57,440 nucleotides of DNA from Amycolatopsis echigonensis (lineage in GTDB: Bacteria > Actinomycetota > Actinomycetes > Mycobacteriales > Pseudonocardiaceae): positions 1 to 57,440 of the forward strand of contig NZ_JACJHR010000058.1 of assembly GCF_014174495.1 (NCBI RefSeq). Direction: 5' to 3'. Every line of letters begins with the position of its first letter. Position 1 is the first letter of the stretch. The notes below the pieces were generated by a model. That model saw only the letters and a program-made list of their open reading frames with translations. It was not told the origin of the DNA and did no database searches. Below are positions 42,664 through 51,064 of the stretch, piece by piece. The translations under genes were made by a program, and so were the position numbers.

Positions 42664-43411
42664 TCCGGGCAGCGGCCACAGCCAACCGGCTAGCCGATCA
42701 GCACACCGTAGAGTGCGAGGACTCTGGTCCTGACACGGCGACGCTCCGGTCGATACCACCGTGCTGGTCCACAAGAACCGGCGTCTGATCAGGACCTGTT
42801 ACGCCCAGCCCGAGCACTACTACCGCGCCATGCACTTGTCCGCGGAGCTCGATCAGCGGGTCCGCTCGCCGAGATCATCAAGCATCACCGCGACATCGAC
42901 GCTGTCCAGGACGATCTCGCCGTGAAGGGGACATCGGCCCGACGGACACAGGACACTGAGCGACCGCAGAGGCGACGAGGGCCACCGCTGAGACCGTCAC
43001 CGCAGCCGCAGTCGGTAACCCAGTACCTCCACTACATCTCTACCCTCAGCAGCGACGGAATTTCCGGTGAGAGATAACGCGATAACGCCGACGAGCGCCC
43101 GGAACGGTGAGCTGTTCGAGAGGCTGGAAACGATCCGCGCGCCGCTGCGTCCGCCGTCGGATTCGTGCCCCGCCCGGCGCAAGGCGCATGCTTCAACGCG
43201 ACCTCGTCGCGCGGCTGATCGACCGCACTCGCACGTGCAGCTCCCGCTCATAGCCCGTGAGCAGGGTTGCAGCTTTTCCCGAAGCGAGGAGGCACCGGCG
43301 AACCGGCTCCTGCGGACAGGTGTCGAAACCGCGCTTCGAAGGATCCGGAGCAGACCAGCCACTCGCCGCTCACGCGGGCGCCCCCGCTCTCGGACCGGCT
43401 GATCGGAGTGG
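42664..43411. other. gene-poor region with possible decayed gene
   Basis: About 750 bp between the AraC gene and the second small-gene copy. A frame from about 42752 reads VLVHKNRRLIRTCYAQPEH and then shifts to LAEIIKHHRDIDAVQDDLAV at about 42868-42927, which looks like one helical protein broken by a frameshift; the family is not recognised. The rest shows no coding character. No integrase or transposase was seen. Confidence 0.45.
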
Positions 43412-43681
43412 TCAGCGGGCGAGCCAGGGGGCCAGCAACTTCTCCAGATCAGCGTCCGACAACGCCCGTGGGCCGCCGTGGAACTCGTGCCACCGCGAAG
43501 CGTCCCGCGCCGCCGTGTAGTCGACCTCGAACGCGCGCATCAGCACGTACATGAACGTCACCGAGCTGAACCGCTCACCCAACAGAGTCCGCGCCTCGCG
43601 GGCGACCTCCGTCGCGCCCGTGAAGTCGGCGAGCCGGAGCTCCTCCGCAGCCGGTTCCAGCAGGCTGGGGGCATACATCAC
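43412..43681 (-). CDS. small conserved protein downstream of rlmN
   Basis: An 89-aa paralogue of the protein at 35762-36034, sharing the core FMYVLMRAFEVDY and SRWHEFHGG and the end LEKLLAPWL. It starts 30 bp after the rlmN stop; GTG at 43681 and ATG at 43678 both fit the GGAG site. In both copies the gene stays next to an rlmN end, which suggests cotranscription. Function unknown. Confidence 0.75.
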   Translation of the reverse strand: MMYAPSLLEPAAEELRLADFTGATEVAREARTLLGERFSSVTFMYVLMRAFEVDYTAARDASRWHEFHGGPRALSDADLEKLLAPWLAR

Positions 43682-43711
43682 GACAAACACTCCATCATCG
43701 AATGAACAAAC

Positions 43712-44818
43712 TCAGCCTTCAGCAGCCAACTGGCCACACGCCGCAGCAATATCCTGACCACGCGTATCCCGCACCGTGCACGCCACCCCGCCGGCGTTCA
43801 CCAGCCGCACGAACTCCCGCTCCACCGGCTTCGGCGACGCATCCCACTTCGAACCCGGCGTCGGGTTCAACGGGATCACATTGACGTGCACCAGCTGGCC
43901 CAGATGCTTCCGCAACCGCTTCGCCAGCAACTCCGCCCGCCACGGCTGATCATTGATATCCCGGATCAACGCATACTCGATCGACACCCGCCGCCCCGAA
44001 GTATCCGCGTAATACCGCGCAGCCGACAGCACCTCATCCACCGACCACCGGTTGTTCACCGGCACCAACGTGTCCCGCAGCTCGTCGTCCGGCGTATGCA
44101 ACGACACCGCCAAACGCACCTGCATCCGCTCATCCGCCAACTTCCGAATCGCCGGAGCCAACCCCACCGTCGACACCGTCACCGAACGCTGACCGATCCC
44201 CAGACCACCCGGCGCGGGATCAGTGATCCGGCGCACCGCCGCCACCACACGCTTGTAATTCGCCAACGGCTCACCCATGCCCATGAAGACGATGTTCGAC
44301 AGCCGACCCGGGCCGCCGGGCATGGAGCCGTCGCGCATGACCGCGGCGGCGTCGCGGACCTGGTCCACGATCTCCGCGGTCGACAGATTGCGGTCGAGAC
44401 CGCCCTGGCCGGTCGCGCAGAACGGACACGCCATCCCGCAGCCCGCCTGACTGGAGATGCACAGCGTCGCGCGGTCCGGGTAGCGCATGAGCACGCTCTC
44501 CAGCAGCGTCCCGTCGTGCGCGCGCCACAGGGTCTTGCGGGTCGCGCCGCCGTCCGCCGCCAGCGCGCGCACCTCGGTGAGCAGCGGCGGCATCAGGTCG
44601 GCCACGAGCTTCTCCCGCGAGGCGGCCGGGATGTCGGTCATCTCCGCCGGGTCGACGGTGAGCCGCGAAAAGTAGTGGTTCGACAACTGCTTGGCGCGGA
44701 ACGCCTTCTCCCCCAGTTCGACGACGGCCTCGGCTCGCTCGGCCAAAGTGAGGTCGGCGAGATGGCGCGGCGGCAGGCCGCGCTTGGGCGCGTCGAAAAC
44801 AAGAGGGAGGGCAGTCAT
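43712..44818 (-). CDS. rlmN: 23S rRNA (adenine2503-C2)-methyltransferase / tRNA (adenine37-C2)-methyltransferase
   Basis: A 368-aa radical-SAM enzyme that methylates C2 of A2503 in 23S rRNA and A37 of some tRNAs. The 4Fe-4S ligands are Cys127, Cys131 and Cys134 (CGMACPFC), and the methyl-carrying Cys347 is in ACTVRDTRG. The 5' half (upstream of about 44280) uses C/G-ending codons, whereas the 3' half prefers TTG, GAT, GGT and GTG codons, a break that suggests recombination. The last 62 codons are duplicated at 36063-36252. Core gene, downstream in order from cdsA. Confidence 0.95.
   Translation of the reverse strand: MTALPLVFDAPKRGLPPRHLADLTLAERAEAVVELGEKAFRAKQLSNHYFSRLTVDPAEMTDIPAASREKLVADLMPPLLTEVRALAADGGATRKTLWRAHDGTLLESVLMRYPDRATLCISSQAGCGMACPFCATGQGGLDRNLSTAEIVDQVRDAAAVMRDGSMPGGPGRLSNIVFMGMGEPLANYKRVVAAVRRITDPAPGGLGIGQRSVTVSTVGLAPAIRKLADERMQVRLAVSLHTPDDELRDTLVPVNNRWSVDEVLSAARYYADTSGRRVSIEYALIRDINDQPWRAELLAKRLRKHLGQLVHVNVIPLNPTPGSKWDASPKPVEREFVRLVNAGGVACTVRDTRGQDIAAACGQLAAEG
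43797..43901. repeat. 105-bp direct repeat, right copy
   Basis: Matches 36148-36252 with one mismatch. It lies inside intact rlmN (about residues 307-341) and marks the right end of the 7.65-kb segment between the copies. Confidence 0.9.
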
Positions 44819-45017
44819 GACCGATCAAGTGTCTCATACGCGCGAAGGCCGGCGACCCTCCCCCTCGGGCGCTCAGGCGAACCGGGGCAACGGCGGGCGC
44901 CGGCGCGGTCCGGCCAACGGGTCGCCGGAATGGCGGCCGACGAACGACGGGCCCGCTTCAACGGAAAAACACCCTACTAAGGTCGGATTGCCGAATGCTT
45001 TCCGCGGTGAATTCCCT

Positions 45018-45023
45018 TATAAT
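45018..45023 (+). promoter_or_regulatory. possible -10 box upstream of the peptidase gene
   Basis: TATAAT in an AT-rich patch 186 bp before the peptidase start, in the 390-bp gene-free region 44819-45208. No convincing -35 box at the right distance. If used, the mRNA leader would be long and would include the hairpin at 45159-45183. Confidence 0.35.
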
Positions 45024-45158
45024 CGATGCTGGACGCGCACCTAATCGGCTGGCGCGGAAATATTCGCCGCGACACTTCGGCAACGGAATACCGCCGTTAG
45101 TCGGTAGTCGCCGCAAACTTCGCGCGCGTACCGTTCCGGGCACATCTCCCCTTCCCCA

Positions 45159-45183
45159 CCGGTCCGGGAATTCCCCGGACCGG
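45159..45183 (+). other. hairpin in the leader of the peptidase operon
   Basis: CCGGTCCGGG and CCCGGACCGG are perfect 10-bp arms around AATTC, ending 25 bp before the peptidase GTG. It could be an operator, an attenuator or an mRNA-stabilising structure; nothing distinguishes these. Confidence 0.45.
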
Positions 45184-45208
45184 CCGGTCTTCCCCGTTGG
45201 AGGATCCC

Positions 45209-45784
45209 GTGAAAGTGCGCTCTTCGATTCCGCGCGGAATCGCGGCGGCCGCCCTCGCCGCGTCAGCCGCGTTCGCCGTTCCCGCCGTCGCGGACGCGGG
45301 CGAAACGAACATCTCCATGCAGGCCCAGCAGAAAGACAACTGGTGCTGGGACGCCAGCGGCAACACCATCGCCTCGTTCTGGGGCTATTCGCTGACCCAG
45401 ACCCGGTTCTGCCAGGTCGCGCACAACGAATCCGGCAGCGACTGCGCCGACAACCAGGGCTACCTGAGCGACCAGCAACGAGTGTTCCGCTACCTCGGGT
45501 TCCGCAACGTCGGCACCTACAATTCCAACGGGTATCGCCTCTCCTTCTCCGGCATCAAGAACCAGATCGACGCCGGACAGCCCATCGGCACCCGGATCGG
45601 CTGGACCTCCGGCGGCGGCCACATGCACGTTCTCTACGGTTATGACGATTCGAACGGCAGCAGCATCGTCGAATACGGCGACCCGTGGCCCTCGAACGAC
45701 CGCTACAACTCCATGAACTACAGCACCTACGTGTCCAACAACCAATTCTCCTGGACCCACACCGTCTACGGAATGGTGGGCTGA
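45209..45784 (+). CDS. secreted papain-like cysteine peptidase (C39-like/AvrRpt2-like)
   Basis: A 191-aa exported protein. A signal peptide (residues 1-30, ending AVADAG) precedes a papain-fold domain with Cys46 in QKDNWCWDASG, His138 in GGGHMHVLYGY and Asp158 in EYGDPWP as the likely triad. Four further Cys are few (68 and 79), possibly one disulfide. GTG at 45209 is backed by GGAGGA 5 nt upstream. It is followed after 3 nt by a gene for a wall-anchored protein. It may process a surface protein or act on other cells. Confidence 0.85.
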   Translation: MKVRSSIPRGIAAAALAASAAFAVPAVADAGETNISMQAQQKDNWCWDASGNTIASFWGYSLTQTRFCQVAHNESGSDCADNQGYLSDQQRVFRYLGFRNVGTYNSNGYRLSFSGIKNQIDAGQPIGTRIGWTSGGGHMHVLYGYDDSNGSSIVEYGDPWPSNDRYNSMNYSTYVSNNQFSWTHTVYGMVG

Positions 45785-45787
45785 CTC

Positions 45788-46555
45788 ATGCCGCGAACCG
45801 TCCTCCGTGCCACTGTCGCCTCCGGAGCCATCGCCGCGGCGGTGTTCGCCGCGAACCCCGCGTCCGCCGCGACAGTGCCGACGGCACCATCCCCGTCGGA
45901 CACGGCCGCGATCTCCGGCCTGCTCGCCAGCCCGGACACCGCCGCCCGCCTCTCGCACACGAAGTTCCCCGGCGCGGCACCGGCGGCCGCGCACGCCATG
46001 CGCGCCGCGGCCGACGCCAACACCCAGATCCCGGTCTACGAGCCCACAGCGGCCTTCATCAACGGCGAATCCGACGTCCCCGCCGCTCTGGCCTACGTCG
46101 CCTCCCCCGCCCACCTCGCCGACGGTCGCGAGGCGACCGTGTGGGCGCAGCCGAGCAAGGCCGGGTGGCAGGTCGTCAACGTCGCCTCCGGCAATGACGA
46201 ACAGGTCCACGCGGCAGCCGCGCACGGCGGCTACCTGCTGCACGAACCCCAGGTCAACGCCTGGTACTCCGTCACTGGCGACACCGTGACGGTCCTCGAC
46301 GGCGCGGTCTCCGGCGTCCCCGCAGGCACCCGGGTCACCCTGGCGGCCTACCGGGCCGAACTGCAGAAACGCTACGGCGACAAACTTCCCGGCTCCACGT
46401 ATGACAAGACCGGCGCGGGCGGAGGCTATGCCGTCCCCGCCCCGAACACCGGCACGGACGGCAGCTCGGCCATCGCACTCGCCATCGGCGGGGCGGCCGC
46501 GGCAGCCGCGGGCGGCGCGTTCTTCCTGCGCCGCCGTTCTCAGCCCAGCAAGTGA
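45788..46555 (+). CDS. LPXTG-like cell-surface protein, partner of the papain-like peptidase
   Basis: A 255-aa exported protein. A signal peptide (to about residue 28) and an Ala-rich body (about 30-200) precede a classical sorting signal: APNTG at 218-222, a hydrophobic stretch and the basic tail RRRSQPSK. The body has no domain I recognise. It starts 3 nt after the peptidase stop, so the two are one transcript. It might be a propeptide-like inhibitor, a substrate or an anchor for the peptidase. Confidence 0.82.
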   Translation: MPRTVLRATVASGAIAAAVFAANPASAATVPTAPSPSDTAAISGLLASPDTAARLSHTKFPGAAPAAAHAMRAAADANTQIPVYEPTAAFINGESDVPAALAYVASPAHLADGREATVWAQPSKAGWQVVNVASGNDEQVHAAAAHGGYLLHEPQVNAWYSVTGDTVTVLDGAVSGVPAGTRVTLAAYRAELQKRYGDKLPGSTYDKTGAGGGYAVPAPNTGTDGSSAIALAIGGAAAAAAGGAFFLRRRSQPSK

Positions 46556-46800
46556 CTACTCGGCGGCAGGGGTACGCCCCTGCCGCCGATCACTCTCCCC
46601 CGTCGAGAGACGCCGCCCGAAGAGATCGCGCGCAACGCTGCTGGCCGGGCACCCGAATCCTGGCCTCACCGAAGCGGCGACCCGCGATTCCCATACCCGC
46701 TGCGCAGTGTCCGGCCAGACGCGCCGCACGCTCTCCCCATGGGAAGCGGCGGTCGAACTGCGATGGCGACGACACGATCCCCGCGCCGGGCAACCGCCGT

Positions 46801-47529
46801 TCAAGCCCGGGTATAGCCACCATCGGCGAAGAGTTCAGCTCCGGTGACGAACGACGAAGCGTCCGAAGCCAGGAAGAGCGCGGCCTCGGCGATTTCCTCG
46901 GGATCAGCCAGCCGCCCCAGCGGGACGACGGCCTCAGCGAACCGATCGGCCTCCGCCCCCGCGGCACTCAGCAGACCGGGGGTCCGCGTGGGTCCCGGGC
47001 TGAGCACGTTGACCCGGAACCGGCGCTCCCGCGACTGCCGCGCCCAGTTGTGCACGAGGTTGCTCAGCGCTGCCTTCGAAGCGCTGTAGATCTCGAGATT
47101 CTCGTTGGGCCGCAGGCTGTTGCTCGAGCCGACCACCACGATCGAAGCGTTCTCCGCCAGCAGCGGAAGCGCCTTCTGCACGGTGAACAGCGGCCCCTTG
47201 ACGTTGACGGCGAGCGTGCGGTCGACGTTCGCTTCGGTGTGGCCGCCCAGCGAGGCGTCCGCGGCGATTCCCGCGTTGGCCACCAGTACGTCGATGCGGC
47301 CGGCCTCCGCGCGGACTCGCTCGTAGAGCGCGTCCAGGTCGGCGAGAACCGAGACGTCGGAGCGCACGCCGGTGGCCGCGGGCCCGAGCTCCTCGACTCC
47401 CGATTCGAGACGATCAGCGTCCCGACCGGTCACGAAGACCGTGGCCCCTTCCCGCACGAAGCGGCGGGCGACGGCCAGCCCGATTCCGCTGGTCCCTCCG
47501 GTGATCACGGCGACCTTCTCCTGCAACAC
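46801..47529 (-). CDS. SDR family oxidoreductase
   Basis: A 242-aa classical short-chain dehydrogenase. The cofactor motif TGGTSGIGLAVARRF, the NAG motif VANAGIAADASLGG, catalytic Ser in VVVGSSNSL and Tyr-x3-Lys in YSASKAAL are complete, and the C-terminus is FADGGYTRA. The start is probably GTG at 47529; no ribosome site is visible and the neighbouring TetR gene begins within 2 bp, so the promoter seems to be missing. Substrate unknown. Confidence 0.85.
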   Translation of the reverse strand: MLQEKVAVITGGTSGIGLAVARRFVREGATVFVTGRDADRLESGVEELGPAATGVRSDVSVLADLDALYERVRAEAGRIDVLVANAGIAADASLGGHTEANVDRTLAVNVKGPLFTVQKALPLLAENASIVVVGSSNSLRPNENLEIYSASKAALSNLVHNWARQSRERRFRVNVLSPGPTRTPGLLSAAGAEADRFAEAVVPLGRLADPEEIAEAALFLASDASSFVTGAELFADGGYTRA

Positions 47530-47530
47530 G

Positions 47531-48114
47531 CCGAACACCAGGTCCTGGAGCGAGCCCGGGAGCAGTTCTGGGCGACGGGGTACGCCGGAACCCGGATGGA
47601 CGACATCGCCCAGGCGACCGGACTGGGCAAAGGCAGCCTGTACGGCGCGTTCGGCGACAAGAGCAAGCTGTTCCACCGTGTGTTCGGCGACTGGTGCACC
47701 GCTGTCGTCGAAGTCGCCGAAGGACGGCTGACCGGCGGCGGCGACTCGAAAGCCCTGGCCCGGCTGTCGGAGTACGTGCACCTGATGGCGGAGAACACCG
47801 CCTCCGACACCGAACGCCGCGGTTGTCTTCTGGCTAAAGGCGCGGCGGAACTCTCCCAGCTCGATCCGAAGGTCGCCGAGCGGTCGGCAGAGACCATGAC
47901 GGCGTTGCTGGCCCTGCTGCGCAAGGAGATCAGCGCCGCCCAGCGCCACGGCGACATCGACGACGCGGCGGATCCGGAGGGGTTGGCGGCGCTGCTGCTG
48001 GCGGTCGTCCGCGGGGTCGAGGCGGTCGGCAAGGCCGGGCTGGATCCGCAGACGCTGCGGAACACCGCGGACACCGCGCTGGCGGTCCTGCCCAAGGGCC
48101 GGAACAGGCCCTGA
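47531..48114 (+). pseudogene. TetR family regulator lacking its start
   Basis: A TetR-type regulator reads from EHQVLERAREQFWATGYAG through to the end, with HTH IAQATGLGKGSLYGAFGDKS and the TetR_C part CLLAKGAAELSQLDPKVAE. The usual N-terminus of about 12 residues and any ATG or GTG are absent: the frame runs straight into the 5' end of the facing SDR gene. A deletion of the intergenic promoter together with the TetR start explains this. An internal ATG at 47597 would cut the first helix. Confidence 0.65.
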
Positions 48115-48120
48115 TCCGCC

Positions 48121-49023
48121 CTAAGCCTGTTCCACCGCCGCCGGAAGCTTCACCGGCTGCCGCAGCGCCTCAAGCACCGCGTTCACCGCCGCCCGCCGCG
48201 GCGAACCTCGCCGGGTGACCGCGACGATCGTGCGCGTCACCGGTGTCGCCAGCGTCTTCGTTGCCACCCGATACCGCGGATCCACCGCCAGCCCCGGCAG
48301 CAACGCGATCGACAGCCCGGCCTCGACGTGCTGCAACGTCATCAGGTAATTGCTGAACCGGCACACCACGCGCGGCTCGAAACCCGATTCGCGGCAGAGC
48401 CGCAACGTCAGATTCGCCATGTAGGACTGGGGAATGTCGAGCGCCCACGGTTCGCCGGCGTAGTCCGCGAGCACCGCGGGTCCAGGCGGTTCCGGACGGT
48501 CGACGGCGGTCACCAGCACGATCGGGTCGGTCGCCAGCCGGATGATCTCCAGGTCGGGCCCGAGCGGGAGGTCGGCGAAGTCGGTGGTGGTGATGATGAC
48601 GTCGCTGTCGCCCGCCCGGAGCGCCGGAACGCTTTCGTGCGGTTCCCGTTCCGCCAGTTCGGTTTCCAGCCGCGGATAGGTCTGCGCGAGACGGGTCGCG
48701 GCGGGCACCGCGAAGGTGTGGATCGCGCTCTGGAACGCGCCGATCCGCACCAGCCCGGCCGGTTCGTCGCCGCGCAGTTCGGCCTCGACCGCGTCGAGAT
48801 GGTCGAGGATCGCGCGCGCCTGCCGGGCCAGTTTCTCCCCGGCAGGAGTCAGCCGGACCCGACGGCCGGTGCGCTCCAGCAGCCGGGTGCGGGTTTCGGT
48901 TTCCAGCAGCGCGAGCTGGTGCGACACCGTGGAGGCGCTGAGATTCACGTCCTGCGCGACCGCGCGAACGGTGCCCAGCACAGCGAGCCTGCTCAACAGC
49001 CGCAACCGCCACGGGTTCAACAT
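48121..49023 (-). CDS. LysR family regulator, probable DgdR
   Basis: A 300-aa LysR protein with an N-terminal winged helix (VAQDVNLSASTVSHQLALLE) and a substrate-binding-like effector domain. ATG at 49023 gives the family start. It is divergent from the dialkylglycine decarboxylase gene, 86 bp apart, the arrangement of dgdR-dgdA in Burkholderia, where DgdR represses dgdA and dialkylglycines relieve it. Named by context. Confidence 0.88.
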   Translation of the reverse strand: MLNPWRLRLLSRLAVLGTVRAVAQDVNLSASTVSHQLALLETETRTRLLERTGRRVRLTPAGEKLARQARAILDHLDAVEAELRGDEPAGLVRIGAFQSAIHTFAVPAATRLAQTYPRLETELAEREPHESVPALRAGDSDVIITTTDFADLPLGPDLEIIRLATDPIVLVTAVDRPEPPGPAVLADYAGEPWALDIPQSYMANLTLRLCRESGFEPRVVCRFSNYLMTLQHVEAGLSIALLPGLAVDPRYRVATKTLATPVTRTIVAVTRRGSPRRAAVNAVLEALRQPVKLPAAVEQA

Positions 49024-49109
49024 GGCCCCATCGTTGTTCGATGAAACCGCACAGGCAAGCGCAAACTGTGAGATGGACGCGGCGCTCGCCGCGGCTCTAC
49101 CGTCGAGTC

Positions 49110-50375
49110 ATGGCCACCGACACCTTCTGGTCCGACGTCGACCGGCACCTCGTCCGCTACGCCGGCCCCGGCTCGTTCACCGGCGAGATCATCGACCGCG
49201 CCGAGGGCAGTTTCGTCTTCGCCGAGGACGGACGGCGGATCCTCGACTTCACGTCCGGGCAGATGAGCGCGATCCTCGGGCACGCGCATCCGGAGATCGT
49301 CGAGACCGTCCGGAAGCAGGCCGCGAAGCTCGACCACCTGTTCAGCGGGATGCTGAGCCGTCCGGTGGTCGACCTCGCGCGGCGGCTGGCCGAAACGCTG
49401 CCGGACCCGTTGGAGAAGGCTCTGCTGCTGACCACCGGCGCCGAGTCCAACGAGGCCGCGCTGCGGATGGCCAAGCTGGTGACGGGCAAGCACGAGGTCG
49501 TCTCGTTCGCCCGGTCCTGGCACGGGATGACGCAGGCCGCGGCGAGCGCCACCTACAGCGCGGGCCGCAAGGGCTACGGTCCGGGCGCGCCCGGCAACTT
49601 CGCGATTCCGGTGCCCAGCGGGGCGGACTGGCAGCAGCAGCTGGACCTGGCGTTCGACCTGATCGACGCGCAGTCGGTCGGCAGCCTCGCCGCGTGTTTG
49701 GTGGAGCCGATCCTCAGCTCCGGCGGAATCCTCGTGCCGCCGCCGGGTTATTTCCCGGCGCTGCAACGGAAATGCCGGGAACGCGGCATGCTGCTGATCC
49801 TCGACGAAGCCCAGACCGGGCTGTGCCGCACCGGAACCTGGTACGCCTTCGAGCACGACGGCGTGGTCCCGGACATCCTCACGGTGTCCAAAACGCTCGG
49901 TGCCGGTCTGCCGCTCGCCGCGGTGCTGACGAGCGCGGAAATCGAAGAGGAAGCCCACGAACGCGGGTATCTGTTCTTCACCACGCACGTCTCGGACCCG
50001 CTCCCGGCGGCGGTCGGGAACACCGTGCTGGACGTGCTGATCCGCGACCGCCTCGACGAACGCGCCCTCCAGCTCGGCGCCCGGCTGCGCACCGGACTCG
50101 AGGAAATCGCGACGCGCCACGAGGCGGTCGGCGAGATCCGCGGCCGGGGACTGCTCGCCGGACTGGAACTGAGCGGCGGAGGACCGGACGCGGACAAACT
50201 CGGCGCGCGCGTGACGCAGCGGTGCCTCGAACTCGGGCTGCACATGAACATCGTGCAGCTGCCCGGGATGGGCGGGGTGTTCCGGATCGCGCCGCCGCTG
50301 ACCGCTGCCGAAAGCGAGATCGACCTCGGACTGTCCATTCTGGACGAAGCGATCGGAGACGTCTCGCGGAGCTGA
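49110..50375 (+). CDS. dgdA: 2,2-dialkylglycine decarboxylase (pyruvate), class III aminotransferase fold
   Basis: A 421-aa PLP enzyme. Gln51 in FTSGQMSAILGH, Trp137 in SWHGMT and Lys261 in LTVSKTLGAGLP correspond to the catalytic residues known from the Burkholderia enzyme, and SSGGIL plus LDEAQTG and MNIVQLPGMGGVFRIAPPLT are conserved over the family. It decarboxylates dialkylglycines such as 2-aminoisobutyrate with transfer of the amino group to pyruvate. ATG at 49110. Divergent from a LysR gene. Confidence 0.9.
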   Translation: MATDTFWSDVDRHLVRYAGPGSFTGEIIDRAEGSFVFAEDGRRILDFTSGQMSAILGHAHPEIVETVRKQAAKLDHLFSGMLSRPVVDLARRLAETLPDPLEKALLLTTGAESNEAALRMAKLVTGKHEVVSFARSWHGMTQAAASATYSAGRKGYGPGAPGNFAIPVPSGADWQQQLDLAFDLIDAQSVGSLAACLVEPILSSGGILVPPPGYFPALQRKCRERGMLLILDEAQTGLCRTGTWYAFEHDGVVPDILTVSKTLGAGLPLAAVLTSAEIEEEAHERGYLFFTTHVSDPLPAAVGNTVLDVLIRDRLDERALQLGARLRTGLEEIATRHEAVGEIRGRGLLAGLELSGGGPDADKLGARVTQRCLELGLHMNIVQLPGMGGVFRIAPPLTAAESEIDLGLSILDEAIGDVSRS

Positions 50376-50484
50376 CCACAGCGGGGAACGGTCGCCGCCG
50401 TCTGGACGACGCAGCAGCTCTTCGCGGCGCGGCCAAACACGACAAGCTGCTCCTCGGCACCCGGATCCGGCTGGTCCCGAGGGT

Positions 50485-50883
50485 TCACTTCGGGAACGTA
50501 GCCCGCAGCGAGACGAGCGGGACCGCGGCACCCGCCAGCACGACCGCACAGCCGGTCTGCGCCAGCAGGAACCAGAGCGGGCACGCGCCGGGGATCAGGT
50601 CGACACCGACGATCGCGACCGGCGCGACGATCGCGATGAGCCGCATCCGCAGATAAGCCGCGCGCGATCCCCGCGCCGCGGCCGAAACCAGCCACCACGA
50701 GACGGCGGCGCTGACGACCACGACCCCCGACCGGATCCACATGAAGCTGGACACCTCTCCGCCGGAAAGGGCCCGCGCCGCGATCGCTCCGAGGACGACC
50801 GCGCTCACCACTCCGTAAGCCGCGACGAACCCCTTCGCCAAGACGAGCCGATCCCGGTCGGTGGGTCGTTCGATGGTCTGCAT
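50485..50883 (-). CDS. small membrane protein of four helices
   Basis: A 132-aa protein with four predicted membrane helices (about residues 15-35, 48-68, 83-100 and 105-125) and a short polar N-terminus. ATG at 50883 with GGGAGAACG upstream. Divergent from the sensor kinase gene by 182 bp, so the two-component system may control it. Family unknown. Confidence 0.8.
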   Translation of the reverse strand: MQTIERPTDRDRLVLAKGFVAAYGVVSAVVLGAIAARALSGGEVSSFMWIRSGVVVVSAAVSWWLVSAAARGSRAAYLRMRLIAIVAPVAIVGVDLIPGACPLWFLLAQTGCAVVLAGAAVPLVSLRATFPK

Positions 50884-51064
50884 CGGCGTTCTCCCTTGTG
50901 GTTTCCCGTTGTGCCAGCAACGCTAGGAAGCCGCGGCCAGGCCCGGTATGCGCCTGGACGCACAAGGGGGTGGGCCTGGACCCACTCCTGTCCCGCGGTG
51001 GCGGGAATCCGGTGTTTCGTGGTGCACAGTGGACCGTGAAGCCGGAGAACGAGGGGGCGAACCG

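Noticed and set aside
36253..43901. Integrase, transposase or phage genes in the catabolic insert
   Set aside because: None was found on either strand; all identified genes are catabolic or regulatory. The direct repeats alone do not prove site-specific integration.
44819..45208. Riboswitch in the long leader of the peptidase operon
   Set aside because: A single strong hairpin is present, but no conserved riboswitch core or expression platform could be recognised.
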